Shown piece after piece: positions 8,663 through 17,227 of a stretch of DNA of 64,000 nucleotides. Below the pieces are notes generated by a model that ran no database searches, had not been told where the DNA came from, and saw nothing but the letters and a program-made list of their open reading frames with translations. Position 1 is the stretch's first letter, and every line of letters begins with the position of its first letter. Source of the DNA: Methylohalobius crimeensis 10Ki (lineage in GTDB: Bacteria > Pseudomonadota > Gammaproteobacteria > Methylococcales > Methylothermaceae). The translations under genes and the position numbers were made by a program. The stretch lies in NCBI RefSeq assembly GCF_000421465.1, contig NZ_ATXB01000002.1, forward strand, positions 62,001-126,000, written 5' to 3'.

Positions 8663-8875
8663 TTAAAAATCGATGCAACGGCCGTTTTTTTCCCAGTCCC
8701 GGTAACGGGTCGGATCGACCGGCCGGCCGGGGATTTCCTCGACGCCGTTAGAAATAGGAACCCTGGCCGGTTTTTCTCCTCCGGAGCTTTCCGAGCCGGA
8801 AACTGCGCGGGGGTCTTCTGCACCGCTCTCCGATTCCTTAGGGGCGGACGACAAAAGCGGATCGTAGCTGTGCAT
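8663..8875 (-). CDS. DUF1674/SDHAF4-like succinate dehydrogenase assembly factor
   Basis: 70 residues. The C-terminal motif GRPVDPTRYRDWEKNGRCIDF-type ending (DPTRYRDWEKNGRCIDF) is the signature of DUF1674, the family of mitochondrial SDHAF4, which protects flavinated SdhA before it docks with SdhB. The N-terminal ~40 residues are low-complexity Ser/Glu/Pro and probably disordered. A strong AGGAGG box lies five to six bases before the ATG at 8875. It is the first gene of the sdh operon, so the operon encodes assembly factors at both ends. Confidence 0.85.
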   Translation of the reverse strand: MHSYDPLLSSAPKESESGAEDPRAVSGSESSGGEKPARVPISNGVEEIPGRPVDPTRYRDWEKNGRCIDF

Positions 8876-9121
8876 CGGGTCCTCCTGAAGATCGCGTTAG
8901 GAATTTTCCACCCTGAACTCAGGTGATTGTATGCCGGATCGATGCCGTTCTCAAGGAAATGGTCGGCACTCCGCCGATAGGTATGGTGTCCCGGAGCGCT
9001 TATAGCGGTTCTTGCCTCCCCTCCGGCAACAGTCCATTTCATGCGCCACTTGCAGAATTGCTTGCCTGCTCCAGGCCATTCTATTAACAATAACCGTCTT
9101 CTTCGCACTTAAAGAGCAACG

Positions 9122-10099
9122 ATGAATACAGCTTGGCAAACCTTCGTCCAACAACGCCTGTCGCAAGCCTCGTCTGCGACCGGAGACATGGTTTTATCTC
9201 CCCTCCCGCCGACAGCGGCGCTGGCCATTCGGGGAGGCGATGCCGAAACCTTTCTCCAAGGTCAGACCACCTGCGATGTGCGCCGAATCACCTCCGAACA
9301 AAGCGGTCTCGGAGCCTTCTGCAATCCCCAGGGACGGGTGATCGCCACCTTTCGGATTCTGCGTGACGAAACCGGATTTCTGCTGCTGCTTTCGGCCGAC
9401 CTGGCGGAAAAGGTGGCCCAACGCCTGCGATTGTATGTGCTACGTTCCGACATTACCATCGAAACCGCCGACGTGGCTTTGTTCGGTCTCATTCTGGCAA
9501 GCGCCGCTCCCTTGCAAGAACTGTTGCAGCCGCTTCCCCGGACAGTCGAAGGCGTCACCCGGGCTCGCCAATTGCTCTGGATCAAAATGCCCGGTCCGGG
9601 CGAGCGTTTTTTAATTCTGGGAAAGGCTGAAGCCGCCCGGTCCTTGTGGTTCGACTTGGCGGAGAACCGGGGGGCCACCGAACGGCCAGCCACCGACTGG
9701 TGGCTTCAGGATATCCGCGCCGGATTGCCCACCGTCACCGCCGCCACCTCGGAAGAATTCCTACCCCAAATGCTCAATCTGGATGCTTTGGGAGGCATTG
9801 GTTTCGACAAAGGCTGCTATACCGGCCAAGAGGTGGTCGCTCGAACGCATTACCGGGGGCAGGTCAAAAGACGCCTCTATCGGGCCCGGCTGGCCGCTCA
9901 CGCGACACCCGCCGCCGGGATGAGACTCCTAGCGAAGGATAAAACGGTCGGCCAAGTGGTCAACGCCGCCCCCAACGACTCCGAACAAGAACTCTTGGCG
10001 GTGGTGCATTGTGACCGAGTTCACAGATCGGAGATTCACCTTGCCGATCAGGAGGCGCTCGTCTTACGGTGGCTCGAGCTCCCCTATACTATAGCTTGA
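9122..10099 (+). CDS. ygfZ: YgfZ, folate-dependent Fe-S protein maturation factor
   Basis: 325 residues of the GcvT-like folate-binding family. The signature K-G-C-Y-x-G-Q-E is present as KGCYTGQEVVARTHYRGQVKRRLY. The N-terminal part has FLQGQTTCDV and GAFCNPQGRVIATFRI, typical for YgfZ. It supports maturation or repair of certain Fe-S enzymes and tRNA modification, using tetrahydrofolate. It is divergent from the sdh operon across 246 bp; in E. coli the same gene also neighbours sdhE/ygfX, so the link is conserved. Confidence 0.93.
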   Translation: MNTAWQTFVQQRLSQASSATGDMVLSPLPPTAALAIRGGDAETFLQGQTTCDVRRITSEQSGLGAFCNPQGRVIATFRILRDETGFLLLLSADLAEKVAQRLRLYVLRSDITIETADVALFGLILASAAPLQELLQPLPRTVEGVTRARQLLWIKMPGPGERFLILGKAEAARSLWFDLAENRGATERPATDWWLQDIRAGLPTVTAATSEEFLPQMLNLDALGGIGFDKGCYTGQEVVARTHYRGQVKRRLYRARLAAHATPAAGMRLLAKDKTVGQVVNAAPNDSEQELLAVVHCDRVHRSEIHLADQEALVLRWLELPYTIA

Positions 10100-10199
10100 G
10101 CGAGACGGAACAGGCTGCCGGACCATGCAAACGGGTTTCGACCGAAGCCGCCTGCTCCGCGCGAAACCAGGGTAGCCATACAAAGGATCCAAATACGCC

Positions 10200-11030
10200 A
10201 TGAAAGTCAGTAACGCCCAGGAATTTCTCGATCATTTGCTCGAAGAAATCGAATCCAATCGCCTCGTCCTCCCTTCTTTGCCCGAAGTGGCGCTCAGAGT
10301 CCGAGACGAGGTCGAGCGCGGCGATATCAACGCCGCCAAATTGGCGGACATGATCGCCGAGGACGCCGCCTTGTCGGCGCGCTTGCTGCAGGTGGCCAAC
10401 AGTCCCCTCTATCGGGCCCGCAGCGAAATTACCAGCCTCCAAATGGCCATCACGCGAATGGGGTACAACACCGTTCGCACTCTGTTGATGAGTTTGGCCA
10501 TGCAACAAATCTTCCAACCCACCTCGACCCTGTTGGACAGTTATTTTCACGAGACTTGGCAAACCAGCGTCAATGTCGCCGCCATCAGTCGGGCGTTGGC
10601 GAGCCTGAGCCCGAAACTGGATCCCGAACACGGACTGTTGGCGGGTTTGATTCATCAGATCGGCAAGCTCCCCATCCTGACCCTGGCCGAACAGATCCCT
10701 AGTCTGGCCAACAATCAAGCCAGCCTCGACCCCCTGATCGAAAAAATGCACCCCAAGATCGGCGGGGTCATCATGAAGCATTGGAATTTTCCCGACAGTC
10801 TGTACAAGGTGGCCACCGAATACCCCGACTGGCACCGCCAACCGAACGGAGACGCGCCCGACTACGTGGACGTGGTGCAGATCGCCTATCTGGAGCACCT
10901 GACCAGCAATGCGGAACCGCTTCCCATCGATCCTCAAGAAATGGGCGCTTTCAAACGTCTGGGCCTGGCGCCTGATATCAACGTCGTGGAAATCGAGGAC
11001 GTGGACGCCGCTAAACAGGTCTTTGCCTGA
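10200..11030 (+). CDS. HDOD domain protein
   Basis: 276 residues that are essentially a single HDOD domain: LPSLPEVALRVRDEVERGD, AAKLADMIAEDAALSARLLQVANSP, ITRMGYNTVRTLLMSLA, then HETWQTSVNVAAISRALA and a degenerate HD region (EHGLLAGLIHQIGKLPIL). HDOD proteins lack the full HD catalytic set and act as signalling or scaffolding modules in stress, motility and c-di-GMP networks. No output domain is attached. It is preceded by a 100-bp gap and is probably monocistronic. Confidence 0.88.
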   Translation: MKVSNAQEFLDHLLEEIESNRLVLPSLPEVALRVRDEVERGDINAAKLADMIAEDAALSARLLQVANSPLYRARSEITSLQMAITRMGYNTVRTLLMSLAMQQIFQPTSTLLDSYFHETWQTSVNVAAISRALASLSPKLDPEHGLLAGLIHQIGKLPILTLAEQIPSLANNQASLDPLIEKMHPKIGGVIMKHWNFPDSLYKVATEYPDWHRQPNGDAPDYVDVVQIAYLEHLTSNAEPLPIDPQEMGAFKRLGLAPDINVVEIEDVDAAKQVFA

Positions 11031-11103
11031 GCGGCTTGTGCGGGCCATCGTCAGCCGGTATAGTTCGAAATCCGATCTTTGAAGACAGGTTTCGAGCAAC
11101 TCG

Positions 11104-12138
11104 ATGAACGACGATGCGATTCGGCGCTTTCGGCGCATCGGCTTCTTCACCGTGGCGGCGGTCTATTTTTTGATTCTGGTGGGCGCGATCGTACGCGCTT
11201 CCGGCGCCGGCATGGGGTGCCCCGACTGGCCCACTTGTTTCGGCCGCTGGATTCCTCCCACCGAAGAATCCCAGCTCCCTCCCGACTACCAGGAAATCTA
11301 TGCCGATCTGGGCTACGCCGAAACCCGCTTCAACCCGGTCAAAACCTGGACCGAATACATGAACCGACTAACCGGAGTCAGCGTCGGACTTCTGATGCTG
11401 GCGACGGTCGTCTGCGCCTTTCCTTTACGCAAGCAGGACCCGCCGGTCTTCTATCTGACGCTGACCGCCCTGATTCTGGTCATGTTTCAAGGCTGGCTCG
11501 GCGCGGTGGTGGTCAGCTCCAATCTCCACCCCCTGATGATCACTGCCCATATGTTGCTGGCGATCGCGATCACCGCCCTGTTGATCTACACCGTCGCCCG
11601 CTCCCAAAAACATTATTTCATTCGTCTCAACGCCCTGATCCACTCGCCCAAACTTGAAATCGCCTTGTGGTCGGTGCTGGCGCTGACTTTGGTTCAGATA
11701 GTCCTGGGCGCTCAGGTACGCGAAGCGGTGGATACCATCGCCCGAACCCATGACTACGCCGACCGCTATTTGTGGTACGCCGAACTGCCCTGGGTATTTT
11801 CCGTCCACCGGGCGTGCGCCTTTTTCATTCTGTGCGCCAACCTTTGGTTGGTCTGGCGGTTTCTGCGCATCCTCCCCCAACATCACCTGATGTTCCGACT
11901 CAATTTGGCCCTGGGATTATTGGTCCTTTTGGCCGTTGCCACCGGTATCGGGATGGAACGTCTGGGCATTCCCCCCGCCGTTCAACCGATCCACTTGTTG
12001 GTGGCCAATTTGATTTTCGGCGCCCAATTCCTGCTTTTGGTCAGCCTGCGCTTTAGTCGTTCCAAACCGGCGGAATTGCGGTATCCGGCAGAAACCGACG
12101 TTTCCTCCGCCGGGGAAACCCCGCCGATTTCTCACTGA
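11104..12138 (+). CDS. ctaA: Heme A synthase (COX15/CtaA)
   Basis: 344 residues with eight predicted membrane helices. The first helix is followed by GAGMGCPDWPTCFGRWIP, carrying the Cys pair of the extracytoplasmic loop and characteristic of this subgroup. Conserved histidines lie at NLHPLMITAHM, in WVFSVHRACAF and in QPIHLLVANL. It converts heme O to heme A for aa3-type cytochrome oxidase. No oxidase genes are in the window. The 3' end overlaps the convergent SPOR-protein gene by seven bases. Confidence 0.93.
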   Translation: MNDDAIRRFRRIGFFTVAAVYFLILVGAIVRASGAGMGCPDWPTCFGRWIPPTEESQLPPDYQEIYADLGYAETRFNPVKTWTEYMNRLTGVSVGLLMLATVVCAFPLRKQDPPVFYLTLTALILVMFQGWLGAVVVSSNLHPLMITAHMLLAIAITALLIYTVARSQKHYFIRLNALIHSPKLEIALWSVLALTLVQIVLGAQVREAVDTIARTHDYADRYLWYAELPWVFSVHRACAFFILCANLWLVWRFLRILPQHHLMFRLNLALGLLVLLAVATGIGMERLGIPPAVQPIHLLVANLIFGAQFLLLVSLRFSRSKPAELRYPAETDVSSAGETPPISH

Positions 12139-12857
12139 GACCGGCAAGGCACCGCTTTCACACCGGCGGGCACCGCTTCCAGCCATTGCGGTGACAGTGA
12201 ACGCTCCATCCGCACCCAATAACGGGTCGTGGTTATTTTTCGCCTGGGCATCACTGTCACTTCAATTCCCCGTTCTCGAAGCTGATCGCTCACCGTTTTT
12301 GCACGACTGAGCTGGCTATACATTCCCAGGGAAATGGCGCCTTTCCACGGCCCCTCTTCGAACAACCATAAATCTTGCAACCCTTGGGTCCGCAAACGCT
12401 CCAGATTCCTCCGGCCGGCGGAAAGCGTTTCTGCGGGGGGATACATGAGCCAGAAACCTTCCACCGAAGCGTTTTCCTCGGCTTCGATCCGCCCCTTCAC
12501 GCCTGCCTTTTCAACGAAGGCATCGGCATCTTCGGTCCGAGCGAACGGGCCGATTCGATAACACCGGGGGTCCACATCGACTGTCCTATCCGTATCGCCC
12601 TCGGTTTCCGAATCGCTCTCCCTTTCCGCAGTCTGCGCCTCTTCGGAAGATGTCCCGGTTTCCGAGCGCGACGACGGAACCGAATCCGAATACTCGCCCT
12701 CAGGCGGTCGTTCGTTCAGCAAGACCAGACGCTCTACCGGGGCAAGCGGCACTTGGGAAAGGGTGGGTGGTCCGCCATGACGGCCATAGTACGCCCATAG
12801 AAAAAAAATCACATTGGCGGTCACCAAGATCCAGCACAGTTTCCTCGCCATCGTCAT
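12132..12857 (-). CDS. SPOR-domain protein
   Basis: 241 residues. One N-terminal membrane helix (KLCWILVTANVIFFLWAYYG) is followed by an acidic Ser/Glu-rich linker and a C-terminal SPOR-like domain (PRCYRIGPFARTEDADAFVEK; GMYSQLSRAKTVSDQLRERG). SPOR domains bind glycan strands lacking stem peptides at division sites. The gene overlaps the end of coaX by four bases (two in-frame ATG codons at 12857 and 12851). The order birA-coaX-SPOR is a recurrent gammaproteobacterial arrangement. Confidence 0.78.
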   Translation of the reverse strand: MTMARKLCWILVTANVIFFLWAYYGRHGGPPTLSQVPLAPVERLVLLNERPPEGEYSDSVPSSRSETGTSSEEAQTAERESDSETEGDTDRTVDVDPRCYRIGPFARTEDADAFVEKAGVKGRIEAEENASVEGFWLMYPPAETLSAGRRNLERLRTQGLQDLWLFEEGPWKGAISLGMYSQLSRAKTVSDQLRERGIEVTVMPRRKITTTRYWVRMERSLSPQWLEAVPAGVKAVPCRSQ

Positions 12858-13606
12858 CGGCTCACCACCGCCAAGCCTTGCAGGACAAGATCCGGCGCCA
12901 AGTGGACCGGAGCCGAAAGCGAGGGGGCCAATTCGGCCGCGTCCCCGCCGGTCATCACCAAGGAAAGCGGCGCCCCCGCCCGGGCGTATCGGCCGTAGGT
13001 CCGTTCGATCAAGCCCAGCGCGGCTTGGCGAACGCCCCGATAGACCGCGGCGCCGGTATGATCCGCCAAGTCGCCCCCACGCGCTCCTCCGGCTGGCGCT
13101 TCGAACCGAATACCGGCGGTATCCTGCACCAGGGTTTCAGCCATGAGCGCCAAGCCGGGACAGATCAATCCGCCCCGATGGCGCCCCGTTTGGTCCAGCA
13201 CATCCAGGGTCAAGGCGGTCCCACAGTCGACGATGCACGCCGGCAAGGTATAGCGATGACGGACGGCGATCATGGCCAACCAACGATCCACCCCCAAGGC
13301 CTCGGGGTTCCGGTAGCCGTTGACGACTCCGTAGCCTTCCGCCAGCGGCCGCACGAAATGGGGCGTGATCCCCCAATGGGTTCGGCTCCAGGCATTTAAC
13401 CGGTCCGCCACCATTTGTCCCGCCACATTGGCGATCCAAACCTGGCGCGGCGTATTCAAATCGGCCCAAATGCCACTCAAATCAGCCTCGGCGAGGCCGT
13501 TGCGACTCCGCAAAGAAACGCCGGAAACGATCTCATCGGCGCGCAACAGTCCCCATTTCAGACGACTGTTGCCGCAGTCCACCAACAATTTCGCTTCGCG
13601 GGCCAT
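12854..13606 (-). CDS. coaX: Type III pantothenate kinase
   Basis: About 250 residues of the ASKHA fold. LLVDCGNSRLKWGL is the ATP-binding phosphate-1 motif, GVDRWLAMIAVRH binds pantothenate, and VDCGTALTLDVLD is the phosphate-2 motif; MTGGDA forms the adenosine motif. It catalyses the first step of coenzyme A synthesis. The start ATG at 13606 is preceded by AAGGCGG at good spacing; a further-upstream start overlaps birA and is less likely. Confidence 0.93.
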   Translation of the reverse strand: MAREAKLLVDCGNSRLKWGLLRADEIVSGVSLRSRNGLAEADLSGIWADLNTPRQVWIANVAGQMVADRLNAWSRTHWGITPHFVRPLAEGYGVVNGYRNPEALGVDRWLAMIAVRHRYTLPACIVDCGTALTLDVLDQTGRHRGGLICPGLALMAETLVQDTAGIRFEAPAGGARGGDLADHTGAAVYRGVRQAALGLIERTYGRYARAGAPLSLVMTGGDAAELAPSLSAPVHLAPDLVLQGLAVVSR

Positions 13607-13619
13607 CGAGCCGCCTTGT

Positions 13620-14630
13620 CTAAGCGTCATGCCGAACCCGCAATCTCACATCGCCCGCGGCCAAGAGCCGACGCCGACCGTCGTCCCGCCGCAACACCAG
13701 CGATCCCTCCTCGGTCACGTTCACCGCGGTGGCCTCATAGCGCTGCCCGATCTCATCCACCGTCACCCGGCGACCCAACACGCAATTCCAGCGCCGCCAA
13801 TCCTCCAGCCATGGCGTCAAACCTTCGCTGCCATAGGCGTTCAACAAGGCCAGCAGACGACTGCTCAAGTCGCCCGCCATCCGGTTACGCGAAGGCACGG
13901 CCAGGTCCGACCGCGAAGAACCGCCCCCCAAAATGGTGCGGATATCCACCCACGGCTGATCGATCGCATCGGCGGCTCCCGGGGGAAGCCTCAAATTCAA
14001 GCCCAAACCGACCACGACGACACATTGTCCCTGCGATTCGGTGATCGCCTCGATCAGAATGCCGCCCAGCTTTCTTTCCTGCCAGAGAATATCGTTGGGC
14101 CATTTCAGCCGCAGATCCGCCAAACCCAGCGTCCGTAACACGCGGACCGTTTCCACGCCCACCGCCAGACTCAATCCGCCGAGGGACTCTCCGCGTCGAA
14201 AACGCCACAGCAAAGACAGATAAATATTGGCTCCGAACGGAGATACCCAGTTTCGGCCCAAGCGCCCCCTGCCGGCGGTCTGCATCTCCGCCAGGCAAAT
14301 GCTCGCCGCGGGTCGCAGAGACGCCGTCCGGAGCAGATGCGCATTGGTGGAATTCAAGCAATCATGCACCTCCACGACCGGTGGCGGACAAGCCTCGGGA
14401 ACCTGGATGGACGCCGTGATTTGCTCGGCGTTCAACCGCTCCCAGGGATGGGTCAAGCGATAGCCGCGGCCTTTGACGGCCTGAATCTCCAAACCCAAGG
14501 CCTGCAGGGATTGAACCGACTTCCACACGGTGGTACGGCTGGTTTGCAGGGTATCGGCCAATTTTTTTCCGGAATGAAACTTTCCGTCGGCCAAATGCTG
14601 TATTAAAGCTTCTACGGAGGGGGTCAACAT
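13620..14630 (-). CDS. birA: Bifunctional biotin ligase/repressor BirA
   Basis: 336 residues. The N-terminal winged helix (HSGKKLADTLQTSRTTVWKSVQSL) should bind the biotin operator. The catalytic domain contains the biotinyl-AMP loop GRGRLGRNWVSP and the core KWPNDILWQERKLGGILIE, followed by the C-terminal SH3-like domain. It biotinylates the AccB subunit of acetyl-CoA carboxylase. First gene of the birA-coaX-SPOR group. Confidence 0.95.
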   Translation of the reverse strand: MLTPSVEALIQHLADGKFHSGKKLADTLQTSRTTVWKSVQSLQALGLEIQAVKGRGYRLTHPWERLNAEQITASIQVPEACPPPVVEVHDCLNSTNAHLLRTASLRPAASICLAEMQTAGRGRLGRNWVSPFGANIYLSLLWRFRRGESLGGLSLAVGVETVRVLRTLGLADLRLKWPNDILWQERKLGGILIEAITESQGQCVVVVGLGLNLRLPPGAADAIDQPWVDIRTILGGGSSRSDLAVPSRNRMAGDLSSRLLALLNAYGSEGLTPWLEDWRRWNCVLGRRVTVDEIGQRYEATAVNVTEEGSLVLRRDDGRRRLLAAGDVRLRVRHDA

Positions 14631-14700
14631 GCACGCAGGTCAACTTGATTGCACATTTCATGAGTATACAAGAAGTCTCCCCCGGACTTGCCACCTGCGC

Positions 14701-15303
14701 CTATACCGACTCGGAACCGGGCGACGGTTGCTTCTCCCTCAGCCGGACCAATTGACGTTTAACCACATGCCGCACCAAGAACTCCCGGTCTTGATCGCGG
14801 ATGCTGAGAAAATCGACACCGACCCGGTAATCGCCGTTTTTTCGTTGTCGGCAGTAAACCACCTTGCCGAAGGTAAGAATGCCCACGAGGGCGGGCGGCA
14901 CGACCATTTTCAACTCGAGGACCTCGCCTTCGGAAAGCCCGCGCTCGATATCGAAAGCGATTCCGGAGGCGCTCAGGTTCACCTGCCGAGTGGGCTGTTC
15001 CACCAAGGGATTTTCCGCCATCATGACCGCCTGGGCCAGTACGTCGATCTTGCGCTCGAGCACCTCCAGATACTCCGCCACCTGGGGAGAATCCCGCTGG
15101 ATGCGACGCAACTGGGATCGAGATTCGTGCGTCAGACACGCCAATGTGGAAGTCAGGGAAAAAGGCTCGGAAAAACGTTCCGAAAGTTGTTCGGGCTCGG
15201 GCACTTCGTGCGAGGGAACCGGCCGGTACACCAATACGATCTCGTCATCGATTCGAAAATAGCGGCGCCGATCCGGCGGACTGCCCCGGCGGATATCGCT
15301 CAT
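14701..15303 (-). CDS. PilZ-domain protein
   Basis: 200 residues. The C-terminal half carries a PilZ-type barrel with VNLSASGIAFDIERGLSEGE and the D/G-rich strand, and GDYRVGVDFLSI. The N-terminal RRYFRIDDEIVL supplies the RxxxR-like arginines that bind c-di-GMP in PilZ proteins. A helical middle part separates the two. The ATG at 15303 overlaps the motB stop (ATGA), so it is co-expressed with the stator genes and is a natural candidate for a c-di-GMP motor brake. Confidence 0.82.
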   Translation of the reverse strand: MSDIRRGSPPDRRRYFRIDDEIVLVYRPVPSHEVPEPEQLSERFSEPFSLTSTLACLTHESRSQLRRIQRDSPQVAEYLEVLERKIDVLAQAVMMAENPLVEQPTRQVNLSASGIAFDIERGLSEGEVLELKMVVPPALVGILTFGKVVYCRQRKNGDYRVGVDFLSIRDQDREFLVRHVVKRQLVRLREKQPSPGSESV

Positions 15304-16178
15304 AAGTCCCCCCCTTTTTTTCCTGGCCCGACTTCCGATCCCGGCTGCTCCAAAATGATTTCCACGCGCCGATTGCGGGCCCGGCTTTCGGGATTGGCAT
15401 TGGGCACCAGCGGCTCGGTGTCGGCGTAACCGGCGACCACCAAGCGGCGGGGATCGATCTTGCCCTTCAGGAGTTCGTGGGCGACAGTCACCGCACGCGC
15501 CGAAGACAACTCCCAATTGGAGCGGTACCAGTCGGTGGAAATGGGGACATCGTCGGTGTGTCCGGCCACGATGACTTTTCCCCGGCCGTTTTTGACCACC
15601 CGGATAATCTTTTTCATGGACGCGCCGAAGCCCGCATTCAAGACCGCGCTTCCGGAAGGAAACGAGCCTTTCTCGTGAATCCGGATAACGATTTTCTGCT
15701 TTTCGGTTTCGATGCTGACTCTTCCGGCTTTGATCTCTTCCAACAGGGATTCCCGAATTTTTTTGGCTTGGGCTTGGAGCTTTTCCTGTTGCGCCTGCTC
15801 GAATTTTTGCCGGATTGCTTCCTGGCTCAATTCCCCCTGGCGCTCGCCCTGGGCCTGTTCGGGAATCTTCAGTTCGGGCTGATCCCGGCTTGTGGTTTGG
15901 TGAATTTCCTCCAGGGGACTCCGGTCGACCGTCGATGGCGTGAAATGCTGGGCCACCACACTGGTCCCCTTGACGGTTTCATAAGCCGGAATCTGGGTCT
16001 GCACGCCGAAGGCATTCTTCATGGAAGCGGCCATCTGGCGGAATTTGATCACGTCCATGGTGGCGAACGACAGCATCAGGACGAAGAACGTCAACAACAA
16101 GGACATCAGATCCGCGAAGGTCATCACCCAAGCGGGCGCGCCGGGTTTGCATTTGGGGCATTCAGATTCTTCCGCCAT
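15300..16178 (-). CDS. motB: Flagellar stator protein MotB (PomB-like)
   Basis: 292 residues. The N-terminus CPKCKPGAPAWVMTFADLMS leads into a single helix with the ion-carrying Asp (FADLMSLLLTFFVLMLSFATMD). After a Gln/Glu-rich linker comes the OmpA-like peptidoglycan domain (GHTDDVPIST, NWELSSARAVTVAHEL, NRRVEIIL). The CPKC and the surrounding residues resemble the sodium-driven PomB group more than E. coli MotB. It anchors the stator to the cell wall. Confidence 0.92.
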   Translation of the reverse strand: MAEESECPKCKPGAPAWVMTFADLMSLLLTFFVLMLSFATMDVIKFRQMAASMKNAFGVQTQIPAYETVKGTSVVAQHFTPSTVDRSPLEEIHQTTSRDQPELKIPEQAQGERQGELSQEAIRQKFEQAQQEKLQAQAKKIRESLLEEIKAGRVSIETEKQKIVIRIHEKGSFPSGSAVLNAGFGASMKKIIRVVKNGRGKVIVAGHTDDVPISTDWYRSNWELSSARAVTVAHELLKGKIDPRRLVVAGYADTEPLVPNANPESRARNRRVEIILEQPGSEVGPGKKGGDL

Positions 16179-16186
16179 CGGTCTCC

Positions 16187-16945
16187 TCAGTCCTCATCGG
16201 TAGCGCGTTTCTTTTCAGGCAGATAGGTATTGAGCAAGGTCTCCAGCAACTTGGGATTCATCCCTTCCTGAATGCCGTTGATGGTCTCGATGATCAAGGA
16301 TTTGGTGGTCCGTTCGTAATTACTGAGCAACGCCAGCTTATCCGCCAAGGGGATCGCAAACGCATTGGCGATGATCGCCCCGTACAAAGTGGTCAGCAGC
16401 GCCACCGCCATGGCCGGGCCGATTTTGGAGGGATCTTCCATATTGGCGAGCATCTGCACCAGACCCACCAAGGTACCGATCATTCCCATGGCCGGCGCCA
16501 CGTCTCCCACCGAGGCCCACATGGTCTGCCCCATCTCGTGGCGCTTGATGGCTTGATTGATTTCTTCGGACAGCATTTTTCGGATCAGGGCCGGCTCGTG
16601 ACCGTCGACGCACAGCATGATCCCCCGCTGCAAAAACAGGTTATCCACGGTTTCGTTTTCCAGCGCCAGCAGACCGTTCTTGCGCGCCGCGTCCGCCAAG
16701 CGCACCGCTTCCTCGATCAATTGGGCCGGATCGTCCACCTGGTTGAAGAACGCCTTCCACGCGATCCCGAAGGAACGCAAGAAGTCGGCCAGGGTAATCT
16801 TCATGAGCGTGGCCATGAAGGTCCCGCCAAGCACGATCAAGATCGAAGGCACATTGACGAATAGACCGACGTCACCGCCCACCACGATGGCGCCGGCAAT
16901 CACCCCGAAGCCGCCTAAAAATCCGACCAGGGTCGCAATGTCCAA
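16187..16945 (-). CDS. motA: Flagellar stator protein MotA (PomA-like)
   Basis: 252 residues with four membrane helices. Helices 3 and 4 contain GDVAPAMGMIGTLVGLVQML and GPAMAVALLTTLYGAIIANAFAIPLADKL, which line the ion channel. It forms the stator with MotB. The start is a TTG at 16945 preceded by a perfect AGGAGG seven bases away; no upstream ATG competes. Heads a motA-motB-PilZ operon. Confidence 0.93.
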   Translation of the reverse strand: MDIATLVGFLGGFGVIAGAIVVGGDVGLFVNVPSILIVLGGTFMATLMKITLADFLRSFGIAWKAFFNQVDDPAQLIEEAVRLADAARKNGLLALENETVDNLFLQRGIMLCVDGHEPALIRKMLSEEINQAIKRHEMGQTMWASVGDVAPAMGMIGTLVGLVQMLANMEDPSKIGPAMAVALLTTLYGAIIANAFAIPLADKLALLSNYERTTKSLIIETINGIQEGMNPKLLETLLNTYLPEKKRATDED

Positions 16946-17060
16946 GGATGAACCTCCTTATCGATTTCACTCACTCCACTACAAAAAGTAGCACGCCCCG
17001 GACAAAAGGAAAGGCGGTCGCCGCTTAAAGGGGGTTTTCAAAGCCATCTCAAATTGGGGC

Positions 17061-17195
17061 AGGGCCCGGCGGCTTGCCCTCCGGGACGCCGTGAACCCAT
17101 CCCTGGGGGCTTCCCCCCTCCCTTGCCCTCCCCCCGTTGGGGGGAGGGTTGGGTGGGGGGGATGCGAACGCCCTCCGGTCAAGCCGCCGGGCCCT
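17061..17195. repeat. Palindromic MITE-like element
   Basis: Perfect 16-bp inverted terminal arms (17061-17076, reading AGGGCCCGGCGGCTTG, and 17180-17195) enclose 103 bp. Inside is a second perfect inverted repeat, CCCTCCCCCC (17126-17135) against 17139-17148 with a 3-nt loop. CCCTCCGG occurs next to both outer arms. No ORF is present. It lies in the 282-bp gap between motA and the phosphoesterase gene, whose 3' end it adjoins. Confidence 0.65.
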
Positions 17196-17227
17196 ACTTT
17201 GGGTCAAGGTCGACTGTAAAGGGGCTC

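Noticed and set aside
8876-9121. TATAAG on the minus strand near 8990 as the sdh promoter
   Set aside because: The nearest -35-like TTGCCG is 19 bp away with a poor match, so I do not call a promoter in this otherwise featureless gap between sdh and ygfZ.
10089-11150. 353-codon open frame opposite the HDOD gene
   Set aside because: Both cannot be real; the + strand frame has an unmistakable HDOD domain and the opposite frame has no recognisable domain.
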